The notes beneath the pieces were generated by a model that searched no databases, was not told the origin of the DNA, and saw only the letters and a program-made list of their open reading frames with translations. This document shows, piece by piece, positions 9,435-17,434 of a stretch of 64,000 bases of DNA. The DNA lies in NCBI GenBank assembly GCA_035553375.1, contig DATNCY010000332.1, positions 1 through 64,000 on the forward strand. Direction: 5' to 3'. Positions within the stretch are counted from its first letter, which is position 1. Every line of letters begins with the position of its first letter. The position numbers were made by a program, and so were the translations under genes. The DNA is from JAJPHU01 sp035553375 (GTDB taxonomy: Bacteria > Planctomycetota > Planctomycetia > Gemmatales > Gemmataceae).

Positions 9435-10871
9435 TCACGCCAAGATTTCCCGCACCACGGAGCCATGAACGTCGGTCAACCGATAGTAACGGCCCTGGAA
9501 TCGATAGGTGAGGCGTTCGTGATCGATGCCCAGCAGGTGCAAGAGCGTCGCCTGCATATCGTGGACGTGGACCGGATTCTCGGCCACGTTGTAGCCGAAT
9601 TCATCGGTCGCACCATAGGTCATACCGGGCCGAACGCCGCCGCCGGCCATCCACATCGTGAAACAACGCGGATGATGATCGCGGCCATAGTCCGTCGCGG
9701 TCAGCTTGCCCTGCGAGTAATTCGTGCGGCCAAACTCGCCGCCCCAGACGACGAGCGTATCGTCGAGCAGACCACGCTGCTTCAGGTCCATAATGAGAGC
9801 GTAACCGGCGCGGTCCACGTCCTTGCACTGGCGGCGGATACCGTTGGGCAAGCCGCCGTGATGGTCCCAACCAGGATGATAGAGTTGGATGAAGCGCACA
9901 TTCCGTTCGGCGAGCCGCCGCGCCAGCAGACAATTCGCCGCGAACGTACCGGGTTGCTTCGCTTCCGGCCCATAAAGCGCGAACGTGCTTTGCGGTTCCC
10001 GCGCCAGGTCCATGACCTCCGGTACGCTCGTCTGCATGCGATAGGCCATCTCATACTGGGCGATGCGCGTGTGAATCTCCGCATCGCCGGTCTGCTCTTG
10101 TTGCACGGCATGCAACTCAGCGAGACGATCAAGCATCTTGCGGCGTGCTTCACGACTGATGCCGTCGGGATTGGCGAGATACAGCACCGGTTCCTTGCCG
10201 CTACGGAATTGCACGCCCTGGTGCATACTCGACAGGAAGCCATTGCCCCATAAACGCGCATACAACGGTTGATCGATGCGGTCCTTCGAGATCAGCACGA
10301 CGAAGGCAGGCAAGTTTTCGTTGGCACTGCCCAGGCCGTAGCTGAGCCAGGCACCCATACTCGGCCGGCCAGCCAACTGGGAGCCGGTTTGGAAGAAGGT
10401 GATGGCCGGATCGTGGTTGATCGCCTCGGTGTGCAGCGATTTGACGAAGCACAATTCATCGGCGATCTTCGCCGTCCACGGCATCAAATCGCTGACCCAG
10501 GCGCCGCCCTTGCCGTGGCGGGCGAACTGGAAGATCGAGCCAGCCAGCGGCAGCCTGGCTTGATGCGCCGACATGCCGGTCAGGCGCTGACCTTTGCGGA
10601 CGCTGGCCGGCAGATCTTGACCGTTCATCTTGTTGAGCAGCGGCTTGTAATCGAACAAATCGTGTTGCGAGGGACCGCCACTCATGAAGAGATAGATGAT
10701 GCGCTTGGCTTTGGGGGCGTGATGCGGAGATTTCAGGATGCCCGCCATAGGAGTAGCGGAGGCGTCTCGGGCTAACAGGTTCCACAGGGCGGCGGCACCG
10801 ATGCCCATGCCGCAGCGACCGAGGAAGGCGCGACGATCGAGGGCGGTAATTTCATCGAGAAAGTGCATCAT
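9435..10871 (-). CDS. DUF1501 Tat-exported protein
   Basis: A 478-residue member of the DUF1501 family, an alkaline-phosphatase/sulfatase-like fold abundant in planctomycetes. The ATG pair at 10871/10868 opens a twin-arginine signal (LDRRAFLGRCGMGIGAAAL). Family landmarks are FMSGGPSQHDLFDYKP, GWDHHGG, VVWGGEFGRTNYSQG and the DHHPRCFTMWMAGGG block. In planctomycetes this gene normally sits directly behind a DUF1553/DUF1549 (PSD1, cytochrome-like) partner; here the neighbours are a small lipocalin-like gene and a topoisomerase, so it is an orphan copy. Biochemical function is not established. Confidence 0.9.
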   Translation of the reverse strand: MMHFLDEITALDRRAFLGRCGMGIGAAALWNLLARDASATPMAGILKSPHHAPKAKRIIYLFMSGGPSQHDLFDYKPLLNKMNGQDLPASVRKGQRLTGMSAHQARLPLAGSIFQFARHGKGGAWVSDLMPWTAKIADELCFVKSLHTEAINHDPAITFFQTGSQLAGRPSMGAWLSYGLGSANENLPAFVVLISKDRIDQPLYARLWGNGFLSSMHQGVQFRSGKEPVLYLANPDGISREARRKMLDRLAELHAVQQEQTGDAEIHTRIAQYEMAYRMQTSVPEVMDLAREPQSTFALYGPEAKQPGTFAANCLLARRLAERNVRFIQLYHPGWDHHGGLPNGIRRQCKDVDRAGYALIMDLKQRGLLDDTLVVWGGEFGRTNYSQGKLTATDYGRDHHPRCFTMWMAGGGVRPGMTYGATDEFGYNVAENPVHVHDMQATLLHLLGIDHERLTYRFQGRYYRLTDVHGSVVREILA

Positions 10872-11025
10872 CGTTTTTCGCTCTCCAGGTGCTTCACTCC
10901 GTAACACATTATAGCAAACGGCCCCTTCGATACGTCCGCTCGAATGCTGCGGCACTCCATTTGCTCCCCTTTGCACCCTGTCTCCGTCGCTTGTGAAGCG
11001 CGGTGGGAATTCGAGGCCGGAACAG

Positions 11026-12207
11026 ATGAGATTGCACATGAAATCCGCTCGGAGCAACGGCTGCCCGACAGTCTGCCCATCGCGTCCCTTTCGGAAAGTT
11101 GTCCGTCGTGGCCAGCGCCAATTCGTCACCGATCCGGTGGAGTCGGCTCAGGCAGCGGGACTGCGTTACGTTCGCGATGATCGCCCCGGTATTCAGCGCA
11201 AACGTCGCGGCAAAAGCTTCCGCTACCTCGGACCAGATGGAAAGCCGGTGCGCGATCGCGACCAACTGAGGCGCATCCGTTCGTTGGCGATCCCGCCCGC
11301 CTGGACCGACGTATGGATTTGTCCGAACCCCCAAGGACATTTGCAAGCCACGGGGCACGATGCACGCGGCCGCAAGCAATATCGCTATCACCCGCGCTGG
11401 CGCAGCGCACGCGATGAGACGAAGTACGATCGCCTGATTGCCTTCGGTCAGGCGTTACCGAGGATTCGCGCCCGCATTGAGCAGGATCTGGCGCAGCCAA
11501 GTTTATCGCGCACCAAGGTGCTGGCTACCGTTGTCCGTCTGCTCGAAACCACGCTCATTCGCGTCGGCAATGAAGAGTATGCCCGCGAAAATGGCTCCTT
11601 CGGCCTGACCACCCTGCGCAATCGCCATGTGAGTGTTAACGGACAGATGTTGCGTTTCACCTTCAAGGGTAAGAGCGGTGTCCGCCACAACATCCGCGTG
11701 GATGATCGTCGGCTCGCCCGTATCGTCCGGCGCTGCCAGGATATGCCGGGACAGGAATTGTTCCAATATCTCGACGAGGAGGAGACGCCGCGAGCCATCA
11801 ATTCGGCGGACGTCAACGCGTATTTGCAAGAGATCGCCGGGCAGGAATTCACGGCCAAGGACTTTCGCACCTGGGCCGGCACTGTTCTCGCCGCCCGCGC
11901 TTTGCAAGAGTTCGAGAGCTTCGACTCGCAAGCGCAGGCCAAGCGCAACGTCGTCGAGGCCATCGAATCCGTCTCGAAGCGCCTGGGCAACACCAAGGCT
12001 GTTTGCCGCAAGTGTTACGTCCACCCGGCCGTGATTAACGCCTACCTGGATGGTTCGCTCTTGGACACGCTGCGGCAGCGAGTGGAGAAGGAGATCGCGG
12101 GTTCGTTAGCCGATTTGCCGCCCGAAGAAGCCGCCGTCCTCGCCTTCCTCCAGGAACGACTCAAACACGAGGCGGAACAACGCTCCAAAGCGCCCGACAA
12201 GGGATGA
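11026..12207 (+). CDS. DNA topoisomerase IB
   Basis: Relaxes supercoiled DNA through a transient 3'-phosphotyrosyl link, as in poxvirus and bacterial type IB enzymes. The 393-residue protein has the N-terminal block GLRYVRDDRPGIQRKR, the IPPAWTDVWICP and ATGHDARGRKQYRYH motifs, the RVGNEEYARENGSFGLTTL region, KGKSGVRHNI, FRTWAGTVLAA, and the active-site tyrosine in CYVHP near the C-terminus. The start is uncertain: in-frame GTG at 10993 and ATG at 11026 or 11038 are possible; conservation begins near residue 40. It diverges from the DUF1501 gene, so promoters for both probably lie at 10872-11025. Confidence 0.88.
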   Translation: MRLHMKSARSNGCPTVCPSRPFRKVVRRGQRQFVTDPVESAQAAGLRYVRDDRPGIQRKRRGKSFRYLGPDGKPVRDRDQLRRIRSLAIPPAWTDVWICPNPQGHLQATGHDARGRKQYRYHPRWRSARDETKYDRLIAFGQALPRIRARIEQDLAQPSLSRTKVLATVVRLLETTLIRVGNEEYARENGSFGLTTLRNRHVSVNGQMLRFTFKGKSGVRHNIRVDDRRLARIVRRCQDMPGQELFQYLDEEETPRAINSADVNAYLQEIAGQEFTAKDFRTWAGTVLAARALQEFESFDSQAQAKRNVVEAIESVSKRLGNTKAVCRKCYVHPAVINAYLDGSLLDTLRQRVEKEIAGSLADLPPEEAAVLAFLQERLKHEAEQRSKAPDKG

Positions 12208-12317
12208 GTGTAGCGCGATCCAGACGAACTGCGGCAATTTTCAGCAATTCTCTTGACAGTCTCTTCGTGGAGGATCACCCTTATCGGAAGAATAACGTCG
12301 CTTTTTTCGGAGCTACC

Positions 12318-12749
12318 ATGTCTACAGACAAACTGGGACATCCTCCGCCTGTCGTTCAGTCCATGATTTTGGCGGACCACGTTCACCACGATTCGATGAC
12401 GGGGAAGAAATACATCCTTGGTGCGCACAATGGGATCATTTCCAGCACATTCCCCGCCAAACATTCGTTCTCTGTGTACCTGGCGCTGACAGCGGGGCAC
12501 GGGCGAGTCATGTTACGCATGCGTATTGTTGATGCGGATGAAGCCAGTGGCTCGATTCAGGAATCGATCTCTCCGTTGGATATGGCCAATCCAAATCAAG
12601 TCTACGAAGTCACTGCCACCATCGCCGCGGTGTTCCCCACGCCGGGAGATTACCGCGTTCAGTTGTTCGTCGGCAACGACCTCCTGCGCGAGGTACGCTT
12701 GCGTGTCGCTCTCCGGCAAACGAACACTCCCCCATCCGGCGAACGCTGA
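12318..12749 (+). CDS. DUF6941-like conserved protein
   Basis: A 143-residue cytoplasmic protein. The ATG at 12318 has GGAG five bases upstream. The sequence starts with a conserved ADHVHHDSMTGKKYILGAHN block, followed by beta strands (FSVYLALTAGHGRVMLRMRI) and a closing FPTPGDYRVQLFVGNDLL. This pattern of a beta-sandwich protein opening with a residue set around LAD and GK.. matches the DUF6941 proteins common in planctomycetes; assignment is from memory of the motif. No catalytic residues are evident. It follows the topoisomerase by 110 bp on the same strand. Confidence 0.65.
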   Translation: MSTDKLGHPPPVVQSMILADHVHHDSMTGKKYILGAHNGIISSTFPAKHSFSVYLALTAGHGRVMLRMRIVDADEASGSIQESISPLDMANPNQVYEVTATIAAVFPTPGDYRVQLFVGNDLLREVRLRVALRQTNTPPSGER

Positions 12750-12819
12750 GCAGAACACGCCCCGGCCCCTTCGCACGGTATGGGCAGCCGTTGTCGCACG
12801 GTAGGCCGGGAAATGAAGT

Positions 12820-12903
12820 CTATTTGCGATGACGAATACGCGCCCGCATCCGTCGTTTCTTGCGACCCACTTTACGTCGTCCGGTCCCACGTCGGCCGCC
12901 CAT
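12820..12903 (-). CDS. 27-residue highly basic peptide
   Basis: A very short gene encoding 27 residues, of which about 17 are Arg, Lys or His: it begins MGGRRGTGRRKVGRKKRR and ends RHRK before a TAA. The start has a textbook AAGGAG six bases upstream (in TTCTCT spacing), which is the main evidence that it is translated. Composition and size resemble the tiny basic ribosomal accessory proteins (bS22/COX24-domain or Thx type) that bind rRNA; that is inference. It converges on the DUF6941 gene. It is short enough to be missed by automatic annotation. Confidence 0.65.
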   Translation of the reverse strand: MGGRRGTGRRKVGRKKRRMRARIRHRK

Positions 12904-13038
12904 AGAGAACTCCTTTTTCTGTTTGTCAATTCGTGTCCAACAATTCCACCCTAGACTCTGGGGATGTCAATCGGGAGAAGGGTTTATTGTAGAGCCGGGG
13001 TCGGTTCTGGCAAGTTCACTAAAAGGCGCGAACCTTTT

Positions 13039-13090
13039 GGCCAGCCCGCAGCGCCAGCAAGGAAATCCCTTGCTGGCGCTGCGGGCTGGC
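13039..13090. repeat. Palindrome, GCCAGCCCGC family, copy 1
   Basis: Left arm GGCCAGCCCGCAGCGCCAGC plus AAGG, a four-to-five base loop, and a right arm that is its reverse complement ending GCGGGCTGGC. Other copies are at 15123-15178, 19607-19657 and 25394-25444. The element occupies most of the space between the basic peptide gene and the kinase gene. Confidence 0.85.
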
Positions 13091-13110
13091 AATTCATGGT
13101 GTTCGTGCCG

Positions 13111-13167
13111 GTGAGTTCCTCTCTCCCTGAGTGCAGAGGGAGAGGGGCTTACGGGACAGGCTCTTAA
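13111..13167. repeat. Third copy of the edge repeat
   Basis: A hairpin TCTCTCCCTGAGTGCAGAGG followed by GAGAGGGGCTTACGGGACAGG and CTCTTAACGG, nearly the same as the tail of the inverted pair at the start of the window. It overlaps the last codons of the kinase gene (stop at 13164), so the kinase terminates inside the repeat. Confidence 0.65.
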
Positions 13168-14378
13168 CGGCCATTCTCGCCTGGAGGCGACATGCGAAGA
13201 TTAAGCGAGGTGGCAGGTTTCGCGGGGGGCAGATTGGGTGACGAGCCGGGCCGCGAGGCGCCGTCGGCTCCGAGTGGCAGACGAATCAGACCGCTGCCGC
13301 TCGCGAAGTGCCGCAGCGCGGCCGCCGCCAGCAGCGGAATGGGATAGCGTTCCTCCGCTCGCTTCGCCATCATGCGTTGCACCACGACGGCGAGATCCTC
13401 CGGCACGTCCGGCCGGGCGTCGCGCACTTGCGGTCGTTCCGCCTCCTGATGCTGGAGCAGTTTCTGCATCAGCGAGACGCCCGGAAACGGCGGCTGACCC
13501 GTCAGCAAGAAATACAGCGTGCAGCCGAGGCTGTAGATGTCGGCGCGAATGTCCACCAGACACGGATCGATGGCCTGCTCCGGAGCGATGTAGTCGGCTG
13601 TGCCGATCAACATGCCCTTCTCGGCGTCCAGGTCGATGCTGGCCGGATCGACCGCCTCATCGGCGTCGGCGCGCAGACGAGCCAGACCCCAGTCGAGAAT
13701 CTTGACTACCGCGTTCGGGCCGCGCCGCGCCGGCGGCGTCCCGGCCGTCTCGGCAAGCGGTGGATTAATCAGGAAAAGGTTGGCCGGCTTGATGTCGCGA
13801 TGGACCAGCCCCAGCTGATGAGCATGTTGCAGCCCTTGAGCCACTTGCCGGATGTAGTCGCACGCTTGCGAGATCGGCAAGGGGCCTGAGCGCCGGACAT
13901 GGCGGTCCAGGTCGAGTCCTTCGACGAACTCCATGGCGAAGTAGTGCAGTGCGCCGACCTGGCTGGCGTCAAACGTCTTGATGATGTTGGGATGCGACAG
14001 GCGCGTCACGGTTCGCAGTTCGCGTTGGAATTCGCGCAGAGCGGCGGATTGGCCAGACAGATGTTGACGCAACACCTTGAGGGCGACGGCTCGCCCCCGC
14101 AGCGTATCCCAGGCCTTGAAGACCTCGCTGACACCGCCCTCACCCAGGCGGTCGAGGATCACATAGGGACCGATCTTCATCTCTTCCCAGCGATCGGTGA
14201 ACAGCAAGCGAACCTGATAGGCGGTCAACCACTCATTCTCGGCCAGGTAATGAGCCAGATCGACGGGGTCGCTGAAGTGCGGGCAAAGTTCGCGCGTAAC
14301 CTCTTGCACCTCGTCGGGTGTCAGCACCTGCATACGTTGCAGGATGGCGAGCAGATTCTCAACGCTGTTGATCGGCAT
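13164..14378 (-). CDS. Ser/Thr protein kinase
   Basis: A 404-residue Hanks-type kinase predicted to be active. After an N-terminal helical region (1-66, containing VLTPDEVQEVTRE and a WLTAYQVRLLF segment typical of planctomycete kinases) comes the kinase domain (about 70-345): glycine loop LGEGGVSEVF, Lys101 in VALKVL, catalytic HRDIKPAN (193-200), DWG in place of DFG (ILDWGLARL), the GTADYIAPEQ activation segment and DIRADIYSLGCTLYFLLTG. The C-terminus is a Pro/Ser-rich tail without a membrane helix. The ATG at 14378 is preferred to an in-frame GTG at 14396. DWG is common in this lineage and does not imply inactivity. Confidence 0.88.
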   Translation of the reverse strand: MPINSVENLLAILQRMQVLTPDEVQEVTRELCPHFSDPVDLAHYLAENEWLTAYQVRLLFTDRWEEMKIGPYVILDRLGEGGVSEVFKAWDTLRGRAVALKVLRQHLSGQSAALREFQRELRTVTRLSHPNIIKTFDASQVGALHYFAMEFVEGLDLDRHVRRSGPLPISQACDYIRQVAQGLQHAHQLGLVHRDIKPANLFLINPPLAETAGTPPARRGPNAVVKILDWGLARLRADADEAVDPASIDLDAEKGMLIGTADYIAPEQAIDPCLVDIRADIYSLGCTLYFLLTGQPPFPGVSLMQKLLQHQEAERPQVRDARPDVPEDLAVVVQRMMAKRAEERYPIPLLAAAALRHFASGSGLIRLPLGADGASRPGSSPNLPPAKPATSLNLRMSPPGENGR

Positions 14379-14683
14379 CGACAGTCCAGCAAACACGGCT
14401 CATGCGAGGCCCCGGACGGCTCGCTTCGTGGCCGCCCGGACAGGGAGAGTAGAGTACCAGTTACAGCAAACTCTAGCTCACAAACCATCCGCGCGGCACA
14501 ATCCATCCAGGTATAATTCACGGTCCAGGCGGTATCGTAGGAGCGTGAATGCTTGGTCCGTCGTCGCCGTTCGCGCAGGAGAATAATTTCATGCTCGTGA
14601 CGAAATCTCGCACGCCTGGCAGTAGAATAACTTCACAGCTGGAACCGAGCCGTAAAGAACAGACTTCTCGAAGGAGTGCGACC

Positions 14684-15109
14684 ATGACGCGAATGGGGGA
14701 ACGACGAGCGACGGCGGCCCTGCTGGCCGCTCTATGTCTGGGCTGGACGATGACGGCCTCGGCAGCGGACGAGAACAACATCTCGTTCAAGAGACGCGGC
14801 AACGAGGAGAAGCGCTTTGTCGCCAGCGTCGGCACGGCGATCATCAAGGCGGCGCACAAGACGGCCAAGAAAATCGACTTACTCAAGCACGAGTACACCA
14901 AACCCAAGGCCGGCCGCACGGAATTGGCCATCAAGATGGAATTTCACGGCGCTGCCACCGGCCGCCGCTATGTCGCCGACATTGTCGTCAAGATTGACTC
15001 CAGCAACAAGGACGCCTGGGAAGTGCTGAATATCGACTACGCCGATAACGATAGCGTGCCGTTCAACGGGAAGAAGATTCAGGAATTGATTAAGCAGATG
15101 AACAAGTGA
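14684..15109 (+). CDS. Small secreted protein, unknown function
   Basis: A 141-residue exported protein. The ATG at 14684 has AAGGAG seven bases upstream and opens a signal peptide (ATAALLAALCLGWTMTASA-A). The mature part is basic and alternates helix and strand: FKRRGNEEKRFVASVGTAI, then a KHEYTKPKAGRTELAIKMEF strand pair, YVADIVVKID, and a NIDYADNDSVPFNGKKIQEL tail. The pattern resembles a small cystatin/NTF2-like fold but no family is recognised. It stands alone between a divergent kinase and a palindrome. Confidence 0.75.
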   Translation: MTRMGERRATAALLAALCLGWTMTASAADENNISFKRRGNEEKRFVASVGTAIIKAAHKTAKKIDLLKHEYTKPKAGRTELAIKMEFHGAATGRRYVADIVVKIDSSNKDAWEVLNIDYADNDSVPFNGKKIQELIKQMNK

Positions 15110-15122
15110 AGTGGTTTCAATG

Positions 15123-15178
15123 CTAGCCCGCGGTGCCAGCAAGGGAAGAAATCACCCTTGCTGGCGCTGCGGGCTGGC
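15123..15178. repeat. Palindrome, GCCAGCCCGC family, copy 2
   Basis: Left arm CTAGCCCGCGGTGCCAGCAA, right arm CTTGCTGGCGCTGCGGGCTG. The left arm differs from copy 1 at two positions that become G-U/U-G wobble pairs in the transcript. It lies between the convergent ends of the secreted protein and the next minus-strand gene, where it could act as a two-way terminator. Confidence 0.8.
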
Positions 15179-15190
15179 AAAAGGTTCGAG

Positions 15191-15568
15191 TTATTCGGCG
15201 TAGTAGGCGACGATGGTGGCCAACCGGCGTGTGGCGCGCTGCTCGCTGACGCCGTAATGCTCAGCGATGTCGCCGGCCGCCGCGCAGATGGCTTGGTATT
15301 CGATCACTTCCAGAGGCATCGCTTGCTCGGCCGCCTCGGCGCGCAGGCCGGGACCACTGAGAACCAACACGGCCCCATGAACCGCGACGGCGGCTTCCAC
15401 TTCGGGGATGCCTTGCTTGGCCAGCCAGGAATACTGCTGCTGCAACAGCGATTCGAATTTGCGCGAGAATTGAGCGTCATCCATCTCGCCGGCCCGGTAG
15501 CGCCGGAGTTGACGATTCAGACGCTGGGCCAGGCGTGGCAACACGATATCCATCAATTCTTTGCTCAT
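15191..15568 (-). CDS. Conserved small helical protein, unknown function
   Basis: A 125-residue cytoplasmic protein. The ATG at 15568 was chosen for GAGG six bases upstream; the frame upstream is not protein-like. The sequence is almost all helical: MDIVLPRLAQRLNRQLRRY, a DDAQFSRKFESLLQQQY segment, a hydrophobic helix AAVAVHGAVLVLSG and a C-terminal EHYGVSEQRATRRLATIVAYYAE that looks like a helix-turn-helix. No family recognised. Possibly a small DNA- or nucleoid-associated protein, but this is a guess. Confidence 0.6.
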   Translation of the reverse strand: MSKELMDIVLPRLAQRLNRQLRRYRAGEMDDAQFSRKFESLLQQQYSWLAKQGIPEVEAAVAVHGAVLVLSGPGLRAEAAEQAMPLEVIEYQAICAAAGDIAEHYGVSEQRATRRLATIVAYYAE

Positions 15569-15920
15569 GGCGATCCTCAAGATGGAGTGTTCAACCGGCC
15601 CCAGACGGTTCGCCGTCCGGACAAAGGGGGATTGGCGTCCCCCGCGTCCTTTCTTCATTCTAGGTTGTCCGGGCGAAGGGAGCAAAAGTACCTGGCGGCG
15701 AAAGACGGATTCTCCTCTCGAATGCCAGGGGATGGGAGGGAGACAACGATATTTCGAGCGCCAAAACCGCCCGCGCCTTCCACGCAGCGGCGGTCCGCGC
15801 GGCGGTATTTTTTTGGGTGTCGGTCGGACACCTGGGTGAGCGGTCTTGCCGCGTCCGTAGGCCGCGAGTATAGCGGAACCCCTGCCGTATCGGCAGACAG
15901 GCCGCTGTGCGGAGCGAAAA
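15569..15920. other. Intergenic region without recognisable gene
   Basis: About 350 bases separate the helical protein from the divergent glycosyltransferase. Frames here are short and overlap in several phases with no ribosome sites; short inverted stretches such as CCAGACGGTTCGCCGTCCGG and GGGGATTGGCGTCCCC are present. It probably holds promoters for both flanking genes, but no clear -35/-10 pair could be picked. Confidence 0.5.
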
Positions 15921-17348
15921 ATGATGCCAACTCACCTATGCGCGACGCGGAGGCGTACTCTCCTGATCGCCGCCTTGTTGCTCGTGGGACTGGCGCTGCG
16001 TTCCTATCATTATTTGCGCGATCGCGCTGTCTGGCAGGATGAGGCCGGCTTGTTGCTCACCGTCACGGCACGCGGTTTCGACGACCTATTCATGGGCCGA
16101 CTCGACTATCATCAGGCCGCTCCGCCGCTGTATCTGTGCGTCTTGAAAATGGTTAGCCTGCTGTTGGGCGATAGCAGCCACGCCTTCCGTCTGCCCTCGT
16201 TTTTGGCCAGCTGCGCCGCCCTGATTCTGTTTGTGTTGGTAGCGCGACGCTTGCTCATGTCGCAGGCCGTACCCTGGGCCGTGCTGCTCTTCGCCGCTTC
16301 CGAGCAACTGCTGTGGCATGCGTCCGAGGCCAAGGCGTATTCCGTCGATGTGCTGGCCGCCGTCGTTGTGCTGGCCGTGCCCTGCTTGGCGAAAAAAGAT
16401 CGCCTCGCCGTTTCGCTGCTGGTCTATGCGCTGCTGGCCCCGCTGCTTTTGCTGTCGTCCTATCCCGCCTGTTTTCTCTGTGCCGGTCTACTCTTCGCCT
16501 ATCTGCCGGCGGTGTATCGCCGGAAACAAGCGCGGACCTGGATGGCTTATGGAGCGCTGGCGGCGACGTCGGGGGCGGCGCTGTTGTGGCTGGTGCTTGG
16601 TCCGGTGCGCTGCCAACACGATGCCGAGATCCATTCCTGCTGGGTCGCCTGCATGCCGAACTGGGACAGACCTTGGACGGTGCCGGGTTGGTTCCTTCTG
16701 TCGCCGTTCGAGGTATGTCGCTACTGCTGCAAGCCGCTGGGACAAATGCTGGCGTTCCTCGCGGTGCCGGGGGCGCTTTGCCTGTGGCGACGCGGCGAAC
16801 GGACGGCGGTGCTGCTGATGACGGCACCCATTGCGCTGGCGCTGGCGGCGGCCTGTGTACATCGCTATCCCTTCGGTGGCGCACGGGTCATGGCCTATGC
16901 GACGCCGGCCGTCCTCTTGCTTGGCGCGGCGGGAGTGCCCTCGGTGTTCGCCTGGTTGACCGCACGGAGTCGGCTGGCCTGCGCCGGTTTGGTGGGTCTA
17001 TTGCTGTTGCCTTTGTTTTCGTCGCTGGAACAGGTGGTCCATCCCTGGCGCGAGGCCGATATATCCAAAGTGGCAGCTTATGTGCGAGCGCGGCAGCATC
17101 CCGAGGACTTCATTCTCGGCAATGACGTGGCACAGCAGTATTACTTCCGCCAACTGGGTCCGGCCTTTCATCTACTAGATGAGTCGCCGATCCCCGCGCC
17201 GCGCGGCGATCGTCTATGGGTGGTCATGACGGCCGCTCTGCCGCGCGACGAACGGCTGCGCCTGGCATCTCAGCTCGCGCCATCGAGTTGGCACACCCTT
17301 GAGCAACGCGAATTCGCCTACACTTCCGTAATCCTATTCTCACGCTAA
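15921..17348 (+). CDS. GT-C membrane glycosyltransferase, ArnT/GT39-like
   Basis: A 475-residue integral membrane protein with about ten helices. The ATG at 15921 has GGAG six bases upstream. The first external loop carries WQDEAG at residues 38-43, the acidic catalytic motif of the GT-C superfamily, followed by YHQAAPPLYL, which matches the conserved loop of dolichyl-phosphate-mannose-type and ArnT-like enzymes. Such enzymes move a sugar from a polyprenyl-phosphate donor to lipid, protein or glycan at the outer face of the membrane. The soluble C-terminal part (from about residue 370) is short. Donor and acceptor are unknown. Confidence 0.8.
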   Translation: MMPTHLCATRRRTLLIAALLLVGLALRSYHYLRDRAVWQDEAGLLLTVTARGFDDLFMGRLDYHQAAPPLYLCVLKMVSLLLGDSSHAFRLPSFLASCAALILFVLVARRLLMSQAVPWAVLLFAASEQLLWHASEAKAYSVDVLAAVVVLAVPCLAKKDRLAVSLLVYALLAPLLLLSSYPACFLCAGLLFAYLPAVYRRKQARTWMAYGALAATSGAALLWLVLGPVRCQHDAEIHSCWVACMPNWDRPWTVPGWFLLSPFEVCRYCCKPLGQMLAFLAVPGALCLWRRGERTAVLLMTAPIALALAAACVHRYPFGGARVMAYATPAVLLLGAAGVPSVFAWLTARSRLACAGLVGLLLLPLFSSLEQVVHPWREADISKVAAYVRARQHPEDFILGNDVAQQYYFRQLGPAFHLLDESPIPAPRGDRLWVVMTAALPRDERLRLASQLAPSSWHTLEQREFAYTSVILFSR

Positions 17349-17434
17349 GCCCATCTTGCCGATGCCGTGCGCGCGTTGCTATGGTGGAGCATCCGATTTG
17401 TTTTCCGAACTTGCCGCATCCACGCGATGGACGG

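Noticed and set aside
10993..11025. GTG 10993 as start of topoisomerase IB
   Set aside because: It has no ribosome site and adds only non-conserved residues, although it cannot be ruled out.
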